From: Roseomonas populi
GTDB lineage: Bacteria > Pseudomonadota > Alphaproteobacteria > Acetobacterales > Acetobacteraceae
Assembly (NCBI RefSeq): GCF_024594815.1
Contig: NZ_JANJOU010000009.1
Location: 1 to 64,000, forward strand
DNA: 64,000 bases
Reading direction: 5' to 3'
Below the pieces are notes generated by a model. The model was not told the origin of the DNA. It saw only the letters and a list, made by a program, of their open reading frames with translations, and searched no databases. Positions 9,730 to 20,992 of the stretch are shown piece after piece; position 1 is the first letter of the stretch, and each line of letters begins with the position of its first letter. The position numbers and the translations under genes were made by a program.

Positions 9730-11262
9730 ATGCGTAACCTTCTATCCCTGGGCGTGAGCGCGCTCGCACTCGCGGGCTGCTCCCTCGTCCCCGACTACCT
9801 GCGCCCGGGCGCGCCGGTCCCCGTCTCGCTCCCAAGCGGTGGCGCCTATGGCGAGGCGCAGCCGGGCGTCGGCACGGTGGACCAGCTGGGCTGGCAGGAC
9901 GTATTCCTGGACCCCTCGCTGAAGCGGCTGATCGGCATCGCGCTGCGGAACAACCGCGACCTCCGGGTAGCGGCGCTGAACGTGCAGGCGGCCGAGGCGC
10001 AGTTCCGCGCGCAGCAGGGCCTGATCTTCCCGCAGATCGGGGCCACGGGCAGCGCGGACTACGCCCAGACCCCGGCCGACCTTGGCGCCGGGGCGCGGAC
10101 CGGGCGGACCAGCCCGACCACCTCCCGCACCTTCGGCATCCAGGGCGGCTTCACCTCCTGGGAGATCGACCTGTTCGGGCGCATCCGCAGCCTGAGCGAG
10201 GCGGCCCTGGAAACGGCCTTCGCCCAGGCAGAGACGCAGCGGGCGACGCAGATCAGCCTCGTCGCCTCCGTGGCCGATGCCTACCTGACGGTGCTGGCAA
10301 ACCGGCAGCTGCTGGATCTGACGAAGCAGACGCTGGCGAGCCAGGAGCAGTCCTACCGGCTGACCCAGGCCACCGTCGCGGGCGGCACCTCCACGGCGCT
10401 GACGCTGCGCCAGGCGCAGACGCAGGTGGAGCAGGCGCGGGCGAACCTCGCGCTCTACACCCGCCAGCTGGCGCAGGCGGAGAACGCCCTGGCGCTGCTG
10501 CTGGGCCAGCCGGTGCCGGCGGACCTGCCGCAGGAGGTGAACCTGGCCTCCCCGCTCATCGTGGGCGACCTGCCGGCGGGCATGTCCTCCGAGGTGCTGC
10601 TGCGGCGGCCGGACGTGCTGGCGGCGGAGCGGCTGCTGCGCGCGGCCAACGCCAATATCGGCGCGGCGCGGGCGGCCTTCTTCCCGAGCATCACCCTCAC
10701 CGCCTCCTACGGCACGGCGGGCGCCTCGCTCTCCCGGCTGTTCCAGCCGGGCTCGGGCATCTGGGCCTTCTCCCCCCAGATCAACGTGCCGATCTTCACG
10801 GGAGGCATCAACGAGGCGAACCTGGACTACGCGAGGATCCAGAGCCGCGTAGAGATCGCCAACTACGAGAAGGCGATCCAGACCGCCTTCCGAGAGACGG
10901 CGGACTCCCTGGCGGCGCGCGGCACCTACGGGGACCAGCTGCGGGCACAGCAGTCGCTGACGGATGCTTATGCGCAGAGCTACCAGCTCTCCGAGGCGCG
11001 GTTCCGCGCGGGGGTGGACAACTACCTGACGGTGCTCGTCTCCCAGCGGGACCTCTATGCCGCGCAGCAGACGCTGATCGCGCTGCAGCGGGACCGGCTC
11101 TCGGCACAGGTCACGCTGTACCGGGTTCTGGGCGGCGGGTGGCTGGCGAACTCGGCAGCGCCGCCGCCCGCCCCCGTTCCACCCGCCCAGGCGCCGGAGC
11201 CGCAGGCACCGCGGCCGTTGCGGAGCGGTTCCCAGGGAGCCGGGCCGCAACCCGGGCGGTGA
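9730..11262 (+). CDS. RND efflux outer-membrane factor (OprM/NodT family lipoprotein)
   Basis: A 510-residue TolC-like channel of the NodT/OprM lipoprotein class. The ATG at 9730 lies 17 bp after the pump stop with GGGAAAGAGA upstream; the lipobox ALAGC gives lipidated Cys17. Two repeats of the outer-membrane efflux domain are visible (LRVAALNVQAAEAQFRAQQG in the first; LLRRPDVLAAERLLRAANAN and VEIANYEKAIQTAFRE in the second). The Pro/Ala-rich C-terminus is probably disordered. It completes the efflux operon. Confidence 0.94.
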   Translation: MRNLLSLGVSALALAGCSLVPDYLRPGAPVPVSLPSGGAYGEAQPGVGTVDQLGWQDVFLDPSLKRLIGIALRNNRDLRVAALNVQAAEAQFRAQQGLIFPQIGATGSADYAQTPADLGAGARTGRTSPTTSRTFGIQGGFTSWEIDLFGRIRSLSEAALETAFAQAETQRATQISLVASVADAYLTVLANRQLLDLTKQTLASQEQSYRLTQATVAGGTSTALTLRQAQTQVEQARANLALYTRQLAQAENALALLLGQPVPADLPQEVNLASPLIVGDLPAGMSSEVLLRRPDVLAAERLLRAANANIGAARAAFFPSITLTASYGTAGASLSRLFQPGSGIWAFSPQINVPIFTGGINEANLDYARIQSRVEIANYEKAIQTAFRETADSLAARGTYGDQLRAQQSLTDAYAQSYQLSEARFRAGVDNYLTVLVSQRDLYAAQQTLIALQRDRLSAQVTLYRVLGGGWLANSAAPPPAPVPPAQAPEPQAPRPLRSGSQGAGPQPGR

Positions 11263-11496
11263 GCCAGACGCGGCGGCAGAGGGAGGGCACGACGGGATCG
11301 CCTTGCCCATGGCCGCCGCGCCTTCCTCGCCAGGAGTTCCGAGTCCTTCCCGCAGGGCAGAGCTCCTCAGCATCGGAGCGGTCGTCCTGGCCGAATGGCC
11401 GGCGACAGCAATCACGCAGACGGCAACAGTCCGGGCATGACCGCGGGGGCCGCAGCGGCCTAAGCTTCCCTTTCAAGACAATCAGGGAGGTCAAGA

Positions 11497-11742
11497 ATGG
11501 CTCAGCACGTCCAGGACTACCCGACCAGCGAGAGCGACTACCTGCCCCATATCATCGCCCGGTGCGTGGAGAAGGCGAACCGCCACGGGCTGCCCTACCG
11601 GTTCCGGCTGAATGGTGCCGAGGTGATCGTCCGCCCGGGCAAGACGGCGGAGGAGGTGAACGAGGAGGTGCAGCGCCAGTGGCAGGCCGGCCGGATGGCG
11701 GCGGCGCCAGTTCCTGACGCCATGCCTTCCCCGGCGCCGTAG
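11497..11742 (+). CDS. Small conserved-looking protein of unknown function
   Basis: An 81-residue acidic protein starting with MAQHVQDYPT. It has a strong ribosome-binding site (GGGAGG, 7-8 nt before the ATG). The middle holds a basic segment RFRLNGAEVIVRPGKTAEEV that looks like a short beta-hairpin followed by an amphipathic helix; the last 15 residues are Pro/Ala-rich. There is no signal peptide or membrane segment. I do not recognise the family. It stands alone between the efflux operon and a small lipoprotein gene. Confidence 0.7.
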   Translation: MAQHVQDYPTSESDYLPHIIARCVEKANRHGLPYRFRLNGAEVIVRPGKTAEEVNEEVQRQWQAGRMAAAPVPDAMPSPAP

Positions 11743-11784
11743 CGCCAGGGCCCGCGCAGCGTCCTCCGGGGCAGGGAGCGCGCC

Positions 11785-11964
11785 ATGCTCAGAACAGCAG
11801 TTTCCGCCGCCTTATGCTGTCTCTGGTGCCTTGGCGTGACAGCTTGCTCGCCAACGCCCAGGGACCCTGGCCTGGAGAGGAGCGGCCGCGAGCGGTTCGA
11901 CCGCTACTACGTCGGCCGGGGGTCCCCCTTCGCGCCCCGGGGTGACCTCTTTGACCGCCCATGA
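11785..11964 (+). CDS. Small putative lipoprotein (59 residues)
   Basis: A short gene preceded by an AGGGAG ribosome-binding site. The product begins MLRTAVSAALCCLWCLGVTAC, a hydrophobic export signal ending in a lipobox-like LGVTAC with a candidate lipidated Cys at residue 21. The mature part is short and Arg-rich (RERFDRYYVGRGSPF), with two tyrosines. Small entericidin-like or otherwise uncharacterised lipoproteins look like this, but no family is recognised. It starts 42 bp after the preceding small gene and may share its transcript. Confidence 0.55.
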   Translation: MLRTAVSAALCCLWCLGVTACSPTPRDPGLERSGRERFDRYYVGRGSPFAPRGDLFDRP

Positions 11965-12305
11965 GCGGGTTTCTCGGCGTCCAGGCTGATAGGTGAGCCT
12001 GGACTTCGCGCCGACCGTTCCTCTCCCGCGCCTGTCAGCCCACTGACATCAGCGGGACCCGCTTGCCCTGCAATGCGGCCCCTGAAAGGCCTGCTTCCCC
12101 TTACCTGTAGGGCGCGAGTTGGCCCGGGACCCCGGTGTTCCAAAGGAACAACCTTGCAGGTCCCGGGCTAGTTTGCCGAGCGAGTGCCGACGTAGCCCCG
12201 CCCGCGTCTAGCCCGGCCACAACCCGGGCAACTCCGCGGCCGTCTGGCAGGGCCAACAGGGTTTCGAAGAAGGCCTAGGCGATTGTGCTCGCTGATGCCC
12301 CGCCG
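11965..12305. other. Gene-free region with a strong nested hairpin
   Basis: A 341 bp gap between a small lipoprotein gene and the end of argJ. No supported coding sequence on either strand. Its main feature is a 10 bp perfect inverted repeat GCCCGGGACC / GGTCCCGGGC at 12122-12131 and 12159-12168. Inside it is a second stem TGTTCC-AAA-GGAACA at 12136-12150. No run of T follows on either strand, so it is not a standard intrinsic terminator. Confidence 0.6.
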
Positions 12306-13541
12306 TCAGCTTCGATACGATCCATTGATGTCGATGTAGCCGTGGGTCAGGTCGCAGGTCCAAACCGTGGCCTCGCTCTTGCCAAGGCCGATATCGACCT
12401 CGATGTCGATCTCCCGCCCCTTCATGTGGGCGACCACCGGGGCCTCGTCGTAGCCTTCGACCACGCCGCCATCCCTGGCCATCCAGACCCCGCCCACGGC
12501 GACGGAGAGCTTGTCGCGGTCGGCGGGCTCGCCAGCCTTGCCCACGGCCATGACGATCCGGCCCCAGTTCGCGTCCTCGCCGGCAATGGCAGTCTTCACC
12601 AGGGGGGAATTGGCGATCGCCATGGCGATGCGCTTGGCCGAGCTATCGGAGAGGGCGGACTTCACCGTCACCTTCACCAGCTTCTGCGCTCCCTCCCCGT
12701 CCCGGACCACCTGGAGGGCGAGGTCGAGCAGCAGGGCGTTCAACTGCTCCTGGAAGTCGTCCAGCGCGCTGCCCGGCAGGGCGGAGACCTTGTCGTGCCC
12801 GGCCTGGCCGGTGGCGAAGAGGAGGACGGTGTCGGAGGTGGAGGTGTCGCTGTCCACGGTGATGCGGTTGAAGCTCGCCTCGACCCCCTTCCGCAGCAGC
12901 GATTGCAGGGCGGCGGCGGGAATGGCGGCATCAGTGGCCACGAAGCAGAGCATCGTCGCCATATCCGGCGCCACCATGCCGCTGCCCTTGGCGATGCCGA
13001 CGATCGTCACGGTCTTGCCGTGGATCGTGGCCGTGCGGGCGCAGGCCTTGGGAAAGGTGTCGGTGGTCATGATGCCGCGCGCGGCATCGGCCCAGCCTGC
13101 CTCCTTCAACTCCGCGTGCAGCGCGGGCAGGGCGGCGGCGAGCTTCTCGTGCGGCAGCACCTGGCCGATCACGCCGGTGCTGGCCAGGAACACCTCGGAG
13201 GGCTTGCACCCCGCCAGCGCGGCCGCGGCCTCCGCCGTCGCCTCGCAGGCCACCACGCCGGCGCGGCCGGTGAAGACGTTGGCGTTGCCGGCGTTCACCA
13301 CCAGGGCGCGCGCGGCCTCGCCCTTCAGCGCCGTGCGGCACCAGTCCACCGGGGCGCCCGGGCACTTGTTGCTGGTGAAGACGCCCGCGACGGTGGTGCC
13401 GGGGGCGAACTCCATCATCATCAAGTCCGGGCGGCCCTGGTAGCGCAGCCCGGCCGCGGCCACGCCCAGCCGCACGCCCTTCAGCGGCGGCAGGGGCGGC
13501 AGATCGACCTTCAGGGGGGAGACAGGAATCGCCTGCGCCAT
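12306..13541 (-). CDS. argJ: Bifunctional ornithine acetyltransferase / N-acetylglutamate synthase
   Basis: A 411-residue ArgJ, which moves the acetyl group from N-acetylornithine to glutamate in the cyclic arginine pathway. The self-cleavage motif is intact (KGSGMVAPDMATML): the new N-terminal nucleophile would be Thr196. The oxyanion-hole segment STGVIGQ is present near 121-127. The length is that of the uncut precursor. It lies 13 bp downstream of the parvulin gene on the same strand, an arrangement often seen beside secA in alphaproteobacteria. Confidence 0.96.
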   Translation of the reverse strand: MAQAIPVSPLKVDLPPLPPLKGVRLGVAAAGLRYQGRPDLMMMEFAPGTTVAGVFTSNKCPGAPVDWCRTALKGEAARALVVNAGNANVFTGRAGVVACEATAEAAAALAGCKPSEVFLASTGVIGQVLPHEKLAAALPALHAELKEAGWADAARGIMTTDTFPKACARTATIHGKTVTIVGIAKGSGMVAPDMATMLCFVATDAAIPAAALQSLLRKGVEASFNRITVDSDTSTSDTVLLFATGQAGHDKVSALPGSALDDFQEQLNALLLDLALQVVRDGEGAQKLVKVTVKSALSDSSAKRIAMAIANSPLVKTAIAGEDANWGRIVMAVGKAGEPADRDKLSVAVGGVWMARDGGVVEGYDEAPVVAHMKGREIDIEVDIGLGKSEATVWTCDLTHGYIDINGSYRS

Positions 13542-13554
13542 GCCGGGTGCCCTC

Positions 13555-14601
13555 TCAGCGCCGCTGGGCGGGCGCGGCGGCGGGGGGCTGCGCTCCGCCC
13601 GGGGCAGGAGCCTGCGCTCCGCCCGGGGCAGGAGCTCCCGCTCCGCCCGGGGCCGGCGGGGTTGCCCCGTCCAGCAGGGTCGGGGCGCGCTGGGGCGAGC
13701 CGTCGAGGTTGAAGCGCTCCACCTTGGCCGCGTTGCGGATGCGCTCCACGGCGGCGTTCACCGCCTCCTCGAAGGCGGCCTGGCGAAGGGCGTCCTGGCT
13801 GTCCTCGAAGCTCGCGGCGGGGGCGGTGCGCCGCTCCTCAACCTTGATGACGTGCCAGCCGAAGGGGGTCTGGATCGGCTTCTCGCTGATCTGGCCGGGC
13901 CGGAGGGCGAAGGCGGCCTCCGCGAACTCCGGGATCATGTCGGACTTCTTGAAGAAGCCGAGGTCGCCGCCCTGCTGGGAGCCGGGCCCGGTGGAGAGGC
14001 GCCGGGCGACCTCCGCGAAGTCGGCGCCGGGCTTGCGAACCTCGGCCAGGGCCGCGTTCGCCGCCGCCTCGGTGGGGACGAGGATGTGGCGGGCATGCAC
14101 CTCCTCCTCGCCCTGGCGATTGGCGGATTCGCGGGTGTAGCGGGCGCGCAGCGCCTCCTCGGTCAGGGCCGGGGCCACCTCCCGCCGCAGCAGGGCCTGC
14201 TGGAGTTCCTGGTCCGTGGCGCGGGCGACGCGGCGCTGCACCTCCGGGTCGTTCTGCAGCCCTTCGGCGCGCGCCTTCGCCACGATGGCCTTCTGGGCCA
14301 CCAGCTGATCCAGGATCAGCGGGAAGAGCATCGCCGGCGGGGCGTTTCGCAGCTCGTCCGGCAGCTCCTGCGCGGCGTCCCGCACGTCGGAGAGGCGGAT
14401 TTCCTGGCCGTCGACGCGGGCCACCACCGGATTGCCCGCGGGCGTGGCGGCCTGGCCGGCGGCCGGGGCGGCGGAAGGTGCAGGGGCGGCTGGAGCCGGC
14501 GCGGAAGGGGCCGGCGAGGAAGGGGCCGGTGCCTGGGCGAAGGCGGGCGCGCCGACGAGCAGGGCCGACAGGGCGGCGGTGGCGAGGAGAAGGCGGCGCA
14601 T
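13555..14601 (-). CDS. Periplasmic parvulin-type peptidyl-prolyl isomerase
   Basis: A 348-residue SurA/PrsA-like foldase. The ATG at 14601 begins a clean signal peptide ([22 protein letters not shown]); 26 further codons are open upstream but lack sense as an export signal. After a Pro/Ala linker comes a SurA-like N-domain ([17 protein letters not shown]) and one parvulin domain ([13 protein letters not shown] ... [16 protein letters not shown] ... [11 protein letters not shown]). The C-terminus is a Pro/Gly/Ala/Gln tail encoded by 24 bp tandem repeats. It probably helps fold exported proteins. Cotranscribed with argJ. Confidence 0.92.
   Translation of the reverse strand: MRRLLLATAALSALLVGAPAFAQAPAPSSPAPSAPAPAAPAPSAAPAAGQAATPAGNPVVARVDGQEIRLSDVRDAAQELPDELRNAPPAMLFPLILDQLVAQKAIVAKARAEGLQNDPEVQRRVARATDQELQQALLRREVAPALTEEALRARYTRESANRQGEEEVHARHILVPTEAAANAALAEVRKPGADFAEVARRLSTGPGSQQGGDLGFFKKSDMIPEFAEAAFALRPGQISEKPIQTPFGWHVIKVEERRTAPAASFEDSQDALRQAAFEEAVNAAVERIRNAAKVERFNLDGSPQRAPTLLDGATPPAPGGAGAPAPGGAQAPAPGGAQPPAAAPAQRR
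13588..13659. repeat. 24 bp tandem repeat inside the parvulin gene
   Basis: Two identical 24 bp units (13588-13611 and 13612-13635) and a third diverged unit follow each other near the 3' end of the parvulin gene. Each unit encodes eight residues, read on the minus strand as repeated [12 protein letters not shown] blocks. The period is a multiple of three, so copy-number change would keep the reading frame. Confidence 0.85.
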
Positions 14602-14783
14602 GGAAAACACCCTGGGGGAAGGGCCAGCAACATGGCCGAGCCGCCCTTCCCCCACAAGGCAGGCATGCCCCGGTGGCACGCTTCCCTTGAAAGGATGTGA
14701 TTTGGCGCCCCGCCTCGGCCATGGATCATCCGCGCCGCCCGCGCCTGGCCCGGGATCGGGAACAAGACCTGGGGGAACAAGAC

Positions 14784-15326
14784 TTGGCCGAGATCCTGAT
14801 CCTGCTGAGCCACCCGGATTACAAGAATTCCCGCGCGAACCGTGCCCTGGCCGACTCCGCCGCCGCCCTGCCCGGGGTGGAGGTGGCGCACCTGGACGGG
14901 CTCTACCCCGATGGCGGGATCGACCTCGACGCCGAGGTGGCCAGGCTGATCGCGGCCCGGCGCATCGTCCTGCAGTTCCCGATCCAGTGGTACTCCACCC
15001 CGCCCTTACTGAAGGTCTGGCAGGACACGGTGCTGACCCGGATGTTCTATGTGAACGCGAAGACCGAGGGCGACCTCCTGGCCGGGCGGCCGGTGATGGT
15101 GGCGGCGACGGCAGGCAACCAGCCCGGCGCCTACCGCCCGGAAGGCGTCAACCTCTTCCCCCTGCCGGAGCTGCTGAAGCCCCTGCACGCCACAGCCCAC
15201 CGCTGCGGGCTCGATTGGCAGGACCCTTTCCTGATCTACGAGGCCCGCCGGGCGGAGGACAGCCGGCTGACGGAGGCGGGGCAGGCCTACGCGGCCCGGC
15301 TGCGGGAATTCGCCGCCCTGGGATAG
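14784..15326 (+). CDS. Flavodoxin-fold NAD(P)H oxidoreductase (quinone reductase / KefF-MdaB type)
   Basis: A soluble FMN- or FAD-dependent NAD(P)H dehydrogenase of the Flavodoxin_2 family. The first strand and cofactor loop read [21 protein letters not shown]; the family block [22 protein letters not shown] and the [15 protein letters not shown] loop follow. The start is uncertain: TTG at 14784 has a GGGGGA site and puts the first strand right at the N-terminus. ATG 14721 and GTG 14697 are in frame but lack a good site. A 13 bp direct repeat (14760-14772, 14775-14787) overlaps the start. Likely role: quinone or aldehyde detoxification. Confidence 0.82.
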   Translation: MAEILILLSHPDYKNSRANRALADSAAALPGVEVAHLDGLYPDGGIDLDAEVARLIAARRIVLQFPIQWYSTPPLLKVWQDTVLTRMFYVNAKTEGDLLAGRPVMVAATAGNQPGAYRPEGVNLFPLPELLKPLHATAHRCGLDWQDPFLIYEARRAEDSRLTEAGQAYAARLREFAALG

Positions 15327-15481
15327 GGCCAGCCTCCTTCCTCTCAGGGGCTTTCGTTGACCCGCCCCCCCGCCTTGCCTATCTCTCCCCCTCAAACCCA
15401 GGGGCCCACCGCCCCCTTCCTGCCGGCCGCGCCGCGGCCGTCCGGCGGCGGCGACCCTGGCCCCGGAGACCGCTTGCCCCC

Positions 15482-18214
<2,733 letters not shown>

Positions 18215-18225
18215 GCGATCGCGCG

Positions 18226-18256
18226 ATGGTGACGCGGCAACCTGCCGCGTCACCAT
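18226..18256 (+). terminator. Intrinsic terminator after secA
   Basis: A 14 bp perfect stem (18226-18239 pairs with 18243-18256; core GGTGACGCGGCA) with a 3 nt loop lies 11 bp after the secA stop. A T-rich stretch (TTGCTTCATTTGTTT) follows, though not a pure T run. It would separate secA from the next rightward gene. Confidence 0.8.
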
Positions 18257-18325
18257 GAAATTGCTTCATTTGTTTGACGTCGCTGACGTCTCCGGGCATG
18301 ACGGCACGAGACACTTCGGGCCGCC

Positions 18326-19423
18326 ATGATCAGTCAGCAGATCGAGATTCACGCCACACCGGAGGACCGGAAGGGCCCGCTCTCGCTCGTCATCTCCGTT
18401 CGCTCCCCGGCAGAATGGTCGGGGCGGAATCTCTCCCTTCGCCTGGGCGCGCGCGAGCTGGTTCTCATGCCCCTCCAGGATGGGAACACGGTGAGGGCGG
18501 TTCTCGACGTGACCGGCCTTCAGGGCCGGGAAGACTATGTCGTCGGCCTGCAGGACGAGGCGGGCCGCGACATCTCCGGCGAGGCCGACTGGGTGCTGAG
18601 CGGCCTCTTCTTCGAGGCCCTGCGGGTCACGCCCGCGGAGTTCCTGGACAAGGTTCAGCTTCACCACTCCCGCTTCCGGTCCCAGTACCTGCTGGAGTTG
18701 GCCGCGCACGGCTTCTACCTGCGCCACCCGGAGGCGGAGTTCGTGCTCCGTGGCGCCGCCCTCACCATCCTGAGCCATCGCTACCTGGAGAAGCCCGCCG
18801 ATTCGCTGGACCCGCAGGAGGTGACGCGGGTGACCTGGCTGCTCGGCCAGGCCAGGCCCGTGGTGGAGGAGGGTGCCGCCCTCGTCCGCGCCGCGGAGAC
18901 GGAGGACAGACGGGTGGACTGGCGCCATGTGCGCTGGACCGTCTCGCTGGCCACGGTGGCCGCGCACCTCTCGCTCTACGACGAATCCTATCCCCAGGCG
19001 CTTCTCTTCTTCGAGCTGGCCACGCGGCACACGCACCTCGTGCACTACGCGAAGGTCTCGGCCCTGAACCTCGTCATCTGCGCCTTCGCTGAGGGGCTGA
19101 TCGCCCATCTGCTCAGCCGGCCCGATCAGGCCCGGGCGGCGCTGGTCCGCGGCGTGGAGGCGGTGAAGCCCATCGTGCAGGCCCAGAACCTGATGGAGAA
19201 CGTCTGGGTGCTGGGCGACCTGCAGAACGTGCTGCGGGCGTCCCGCCAGTGCTACATCGCACTGCTGCGCCTGGGCTTGATCGAGCTGCGCGTCACCCCG
19301 CCGATGATCGACGACTCCATGCAGATCGAGGTGGGCGAGGTGCGGAGCCCCCTGCAGCGGATCATCATGGCGGACCGGGTGCCGACCCTCGCCCGGCACC
19401 TGGCCCAGCACGGCGGGTTCTGA
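18326..19423 (+). CDS. Uncharacterised two-part protein
   Basis: A 365-residue protein that I do not recognise. The first 90 or so residues are rich in predicted beta-strands (SLVISVRSPAEW, SLRLGARELVLMPL, RAVLDVTGLQGREDYVVGLQDEAG). The rest is almost all helical, including TWLLGQARPVVEEGAALVRAAE and SYPQALLFFELATRHTH, in a pattern loosely like TPR or other helical repeats. There is no signal peptide or clear membrane span, so a cytoplasmic location is likely. It stands alone between the secA terminator and a convergent transporter operon. Codon use matches the neighbours. Confidence 0.75.
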   Translation: MISQQIEIHATPEDRKGPLSLVISVRSPAEWSGRNLSLRLGARELVLMPLQDGNTVRAVLDVTGLQGREDYVVGLQDEAGRDISGEADWVLSGLFFEALRVTPAEFLDKVQLHHSRFRSQYLLELAAHGFYLRHPEAEFVLRGAALTILSHRYLEKPADSLDPQEVTRVTWLLGQARPVVEEGAALVRAAETEDRRVDWRHVRWTVSLATVAAHLSLYDESYPQALLFFELATRHTHLVHYAKVSALNLVICAFAEGLIAHLLSRPDQARAALVRGVEAVKPIVQAQNLMENVWVLGDLQNVLRASRQCYIALLRLGLIELRVTPPMIDDSMQIEVGEVRSPLQRIIMADRVPTLARHLAQHGGF

Positions 19424-19443
19424 GGCGCCAGGCTGGGAACCTT

Positions 19444-20193
19444 TTACTTCCCGGCCCAGTGGACGAAGCGCTTCTCCGCAAGCAGGAAGAGCAGGTTCAG
19501 CGCGTAACCCAGGGCGCCCGCGACAAAGATGGCGCCGTACATCAGCCCGCTCTCGAACAGCATCTGCGCGTTGATGACGCGCTGGCCGATGCCATCGGTG
19601 GAGCCGATGAACATCTCCGCCACCACCACGATCACCAGGGCCAGCGAGACGCCCTGGCGCATGCCCACGAGGATCTGCGGCAAGGCTTCCCACACCAGCA
19701 CGTCCCACAGGATGCGGGCTGGGCCGGCGCCCATGACCCTGGCAGCCAGAACGCGGGTGCGGCGGGCGTTCATCACGCCATAGGCGGCGTTGAACAGGAT
19801 CACCAGCGCGGCGCCGAAGGCCGCCACCGCGATCTTCGTCGCCTCGCCCGTGCCGAAGAGGACGAGGAAGAGCGGAAACAGGGCCGAGGCCGGGGTGGAT
19901 CGGAAGAAGTCCACCACGAACTCCACGGCACGGTAGAGCCTTTCCCGCGCGCCCAGCGCCACCCCGAGCGGCACGCCGACGGCGGAGGCGATAACGAAGG
20001 AGAGCAGGGTCCGCCACACTGTACGGCCGACATCATGCGCCAGCGGGCCGTTCATGAGGGAAGCCCAGGTATCGCGGGCCGTCTCGGCCGGCGATGGCAG
20101 CAGCACCGGATCCGCAACGCGCAGCATCACCGCCGCCTGCCAGACCAGGACGAAGCCGATCGCCCCGAGAATGGGAGGAACGAGGCCGCGCAT
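19444..20193 (-). CDS. ABC transporter permease (SsuC/TauC family)
   Basis: A 249-residue inner-membrane permease with five to six hydrophobic segments and the cytoplasmic EAA loop AARVMGAGPARILWDVLVWEALPQILVGM. It belongs to the nitrate/sulfonate/taurine importer family. ATG 20193 overlaps the ATPase stop (TGATG), so translation is coupled; a GTG at 20196 is an alternative. Last gene of the operon; it converges on the uncharacterised gene at 18326. Confidence 0.92.
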   Translation of the reverse strand: MRGLVPPILGAIGFVLVWQAAVMLRVADPVLLPSPAETARDTWASLMNGPLAHDVGRTVWRTLLSFVIASAVGVPLGVALGARERLYRAVEFVVDFFRSTPASALFPLFLVLFGTGEATKIAVAAFGAALVILFNAAYGVMNARRTRVLAARVMGAGPARILWDVLVWEALPQILVGMRQGVSLALVIVVVAEMFIGSTDGIGQRVINAQMLFESGLMYGAIFVAGALGYALNLLFLLAEKRFVHWAGK

Positions 20194-20981
20194 CACGCTG
20201 CCTCCGGACGGGCGCGGACGGAGGCGGTGAAAACGTCCAGGCAGCGCTTCTTGATGGCCACGAACTCCGGCGAGGAGAGGGTCGCGGCGTCACGCGGCCA
20301 GGGCAGCGGCACGGGCACGTCGTCCACGATGCGCGCGGGGCGCCGGGTGAGCATCAGGACGCGGTCCGAGAGGGCGATGGATTCCTCGAGGTCGTGGGAG
20401 ACGAGCATGGCGGTGATGCGATTCTCCTTCAGCACGCGCCCCAGCAACTCGCGCAGGGAGAGCGTCGTCTCGTAGTCCAGGGCGGAGAAGGGCTCGTCCA
20501 GGAACAGCACCTCCGGCTCCACGGCCAGGGCACGCATAACGGAGACGAGCTGCTGCTGGCCGCCGGAGAGTTCATAAGGGTAGCGCTGAAGGTCGAAGCG
20601 CACCTGGAAGGCCGCGACAAGCTGCTCCAGCCGCCGCTCCACCTGCGCGCGGGGCTGACCCATCAGGCGCAGCGGATAGCGGATGTTGTCGGCGGCGCGG
20701 CGCCAGGGCAGCAGCGCCTCCCGGTAGTTCTGGAAGACGTAGCCGATCCGCGCCTCCCGCACCGTGCGGCCATCGAAGAGCACGCTACCGGAATCGGCCT
20801 CCAGCAGCCCCGCCATCATGTTGATGAGGGTGGACTTGCCGCAGCCGTTCGGCCCGAAGACCGAGAGGATGTCGCCGCGGCGGAGATCGAGGTCCAGCCC
20901 GGCATGGACGGGCTGGCCGCGATAGGCCTTGGAGAGACCGCGGACGGAAACCGCGGCCTCGCGTGGGGAGATGGCGTTCAC
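20193..20981 (-). CDS. ABC transporter ATPase (SsuB/TauB family)
   Basis: A 262-residue ATPase energising the same importer. Walker A GPNGCGKST, Q-loop YVFQNY, signature LSGGQQQ, Walker B VLFLDEP, D-loop SALD and switch histidine VSHDLEE are all intact. The WRRAADN segment after the Q-loop is typical for this family. It starts 11 bp after the binding-protein stop. Confidence 0.94.
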   Translation of the reverse strand: MNAISPREAAVSVRGLSKAYRGQPVHAGLDLDLRRGDILSVFGPNGCGKSTLINMMAGLLEADSGSVLFDGRTVREARIGYVFQNYREALLPWRRAADNIRYPLRLMGQPRAQVERRLEQLVAAFQVRFDLQRYPYELSGGQQQLVSVMRALAVEPEVLFLDEPFSALDYETTLSLRELLGRVLKENRITAMLVSHDLEESIALSDRVLMLTRRPARIVDDVPVPLPWPRDAATLSSPEFVAIKKRCLDVFTASVRARPEAA

Positions 20982-20992
20982 CCGCGATTGTC

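Noticed and set aside
7742..9835. A 697-codon open frame on the minus strand across the RND pump gene
   Set aside because: It is antisense to a clearly conserved transporter, has a His/Arg/Gly-biased composition without any domain, and reflects high GC at third positions.
12122..12168. Calling the nested hairpin an intrinsic terminator
   Set aside because: No T tract follows on either strand and it is 158 bp or more from either flanking stop codon.
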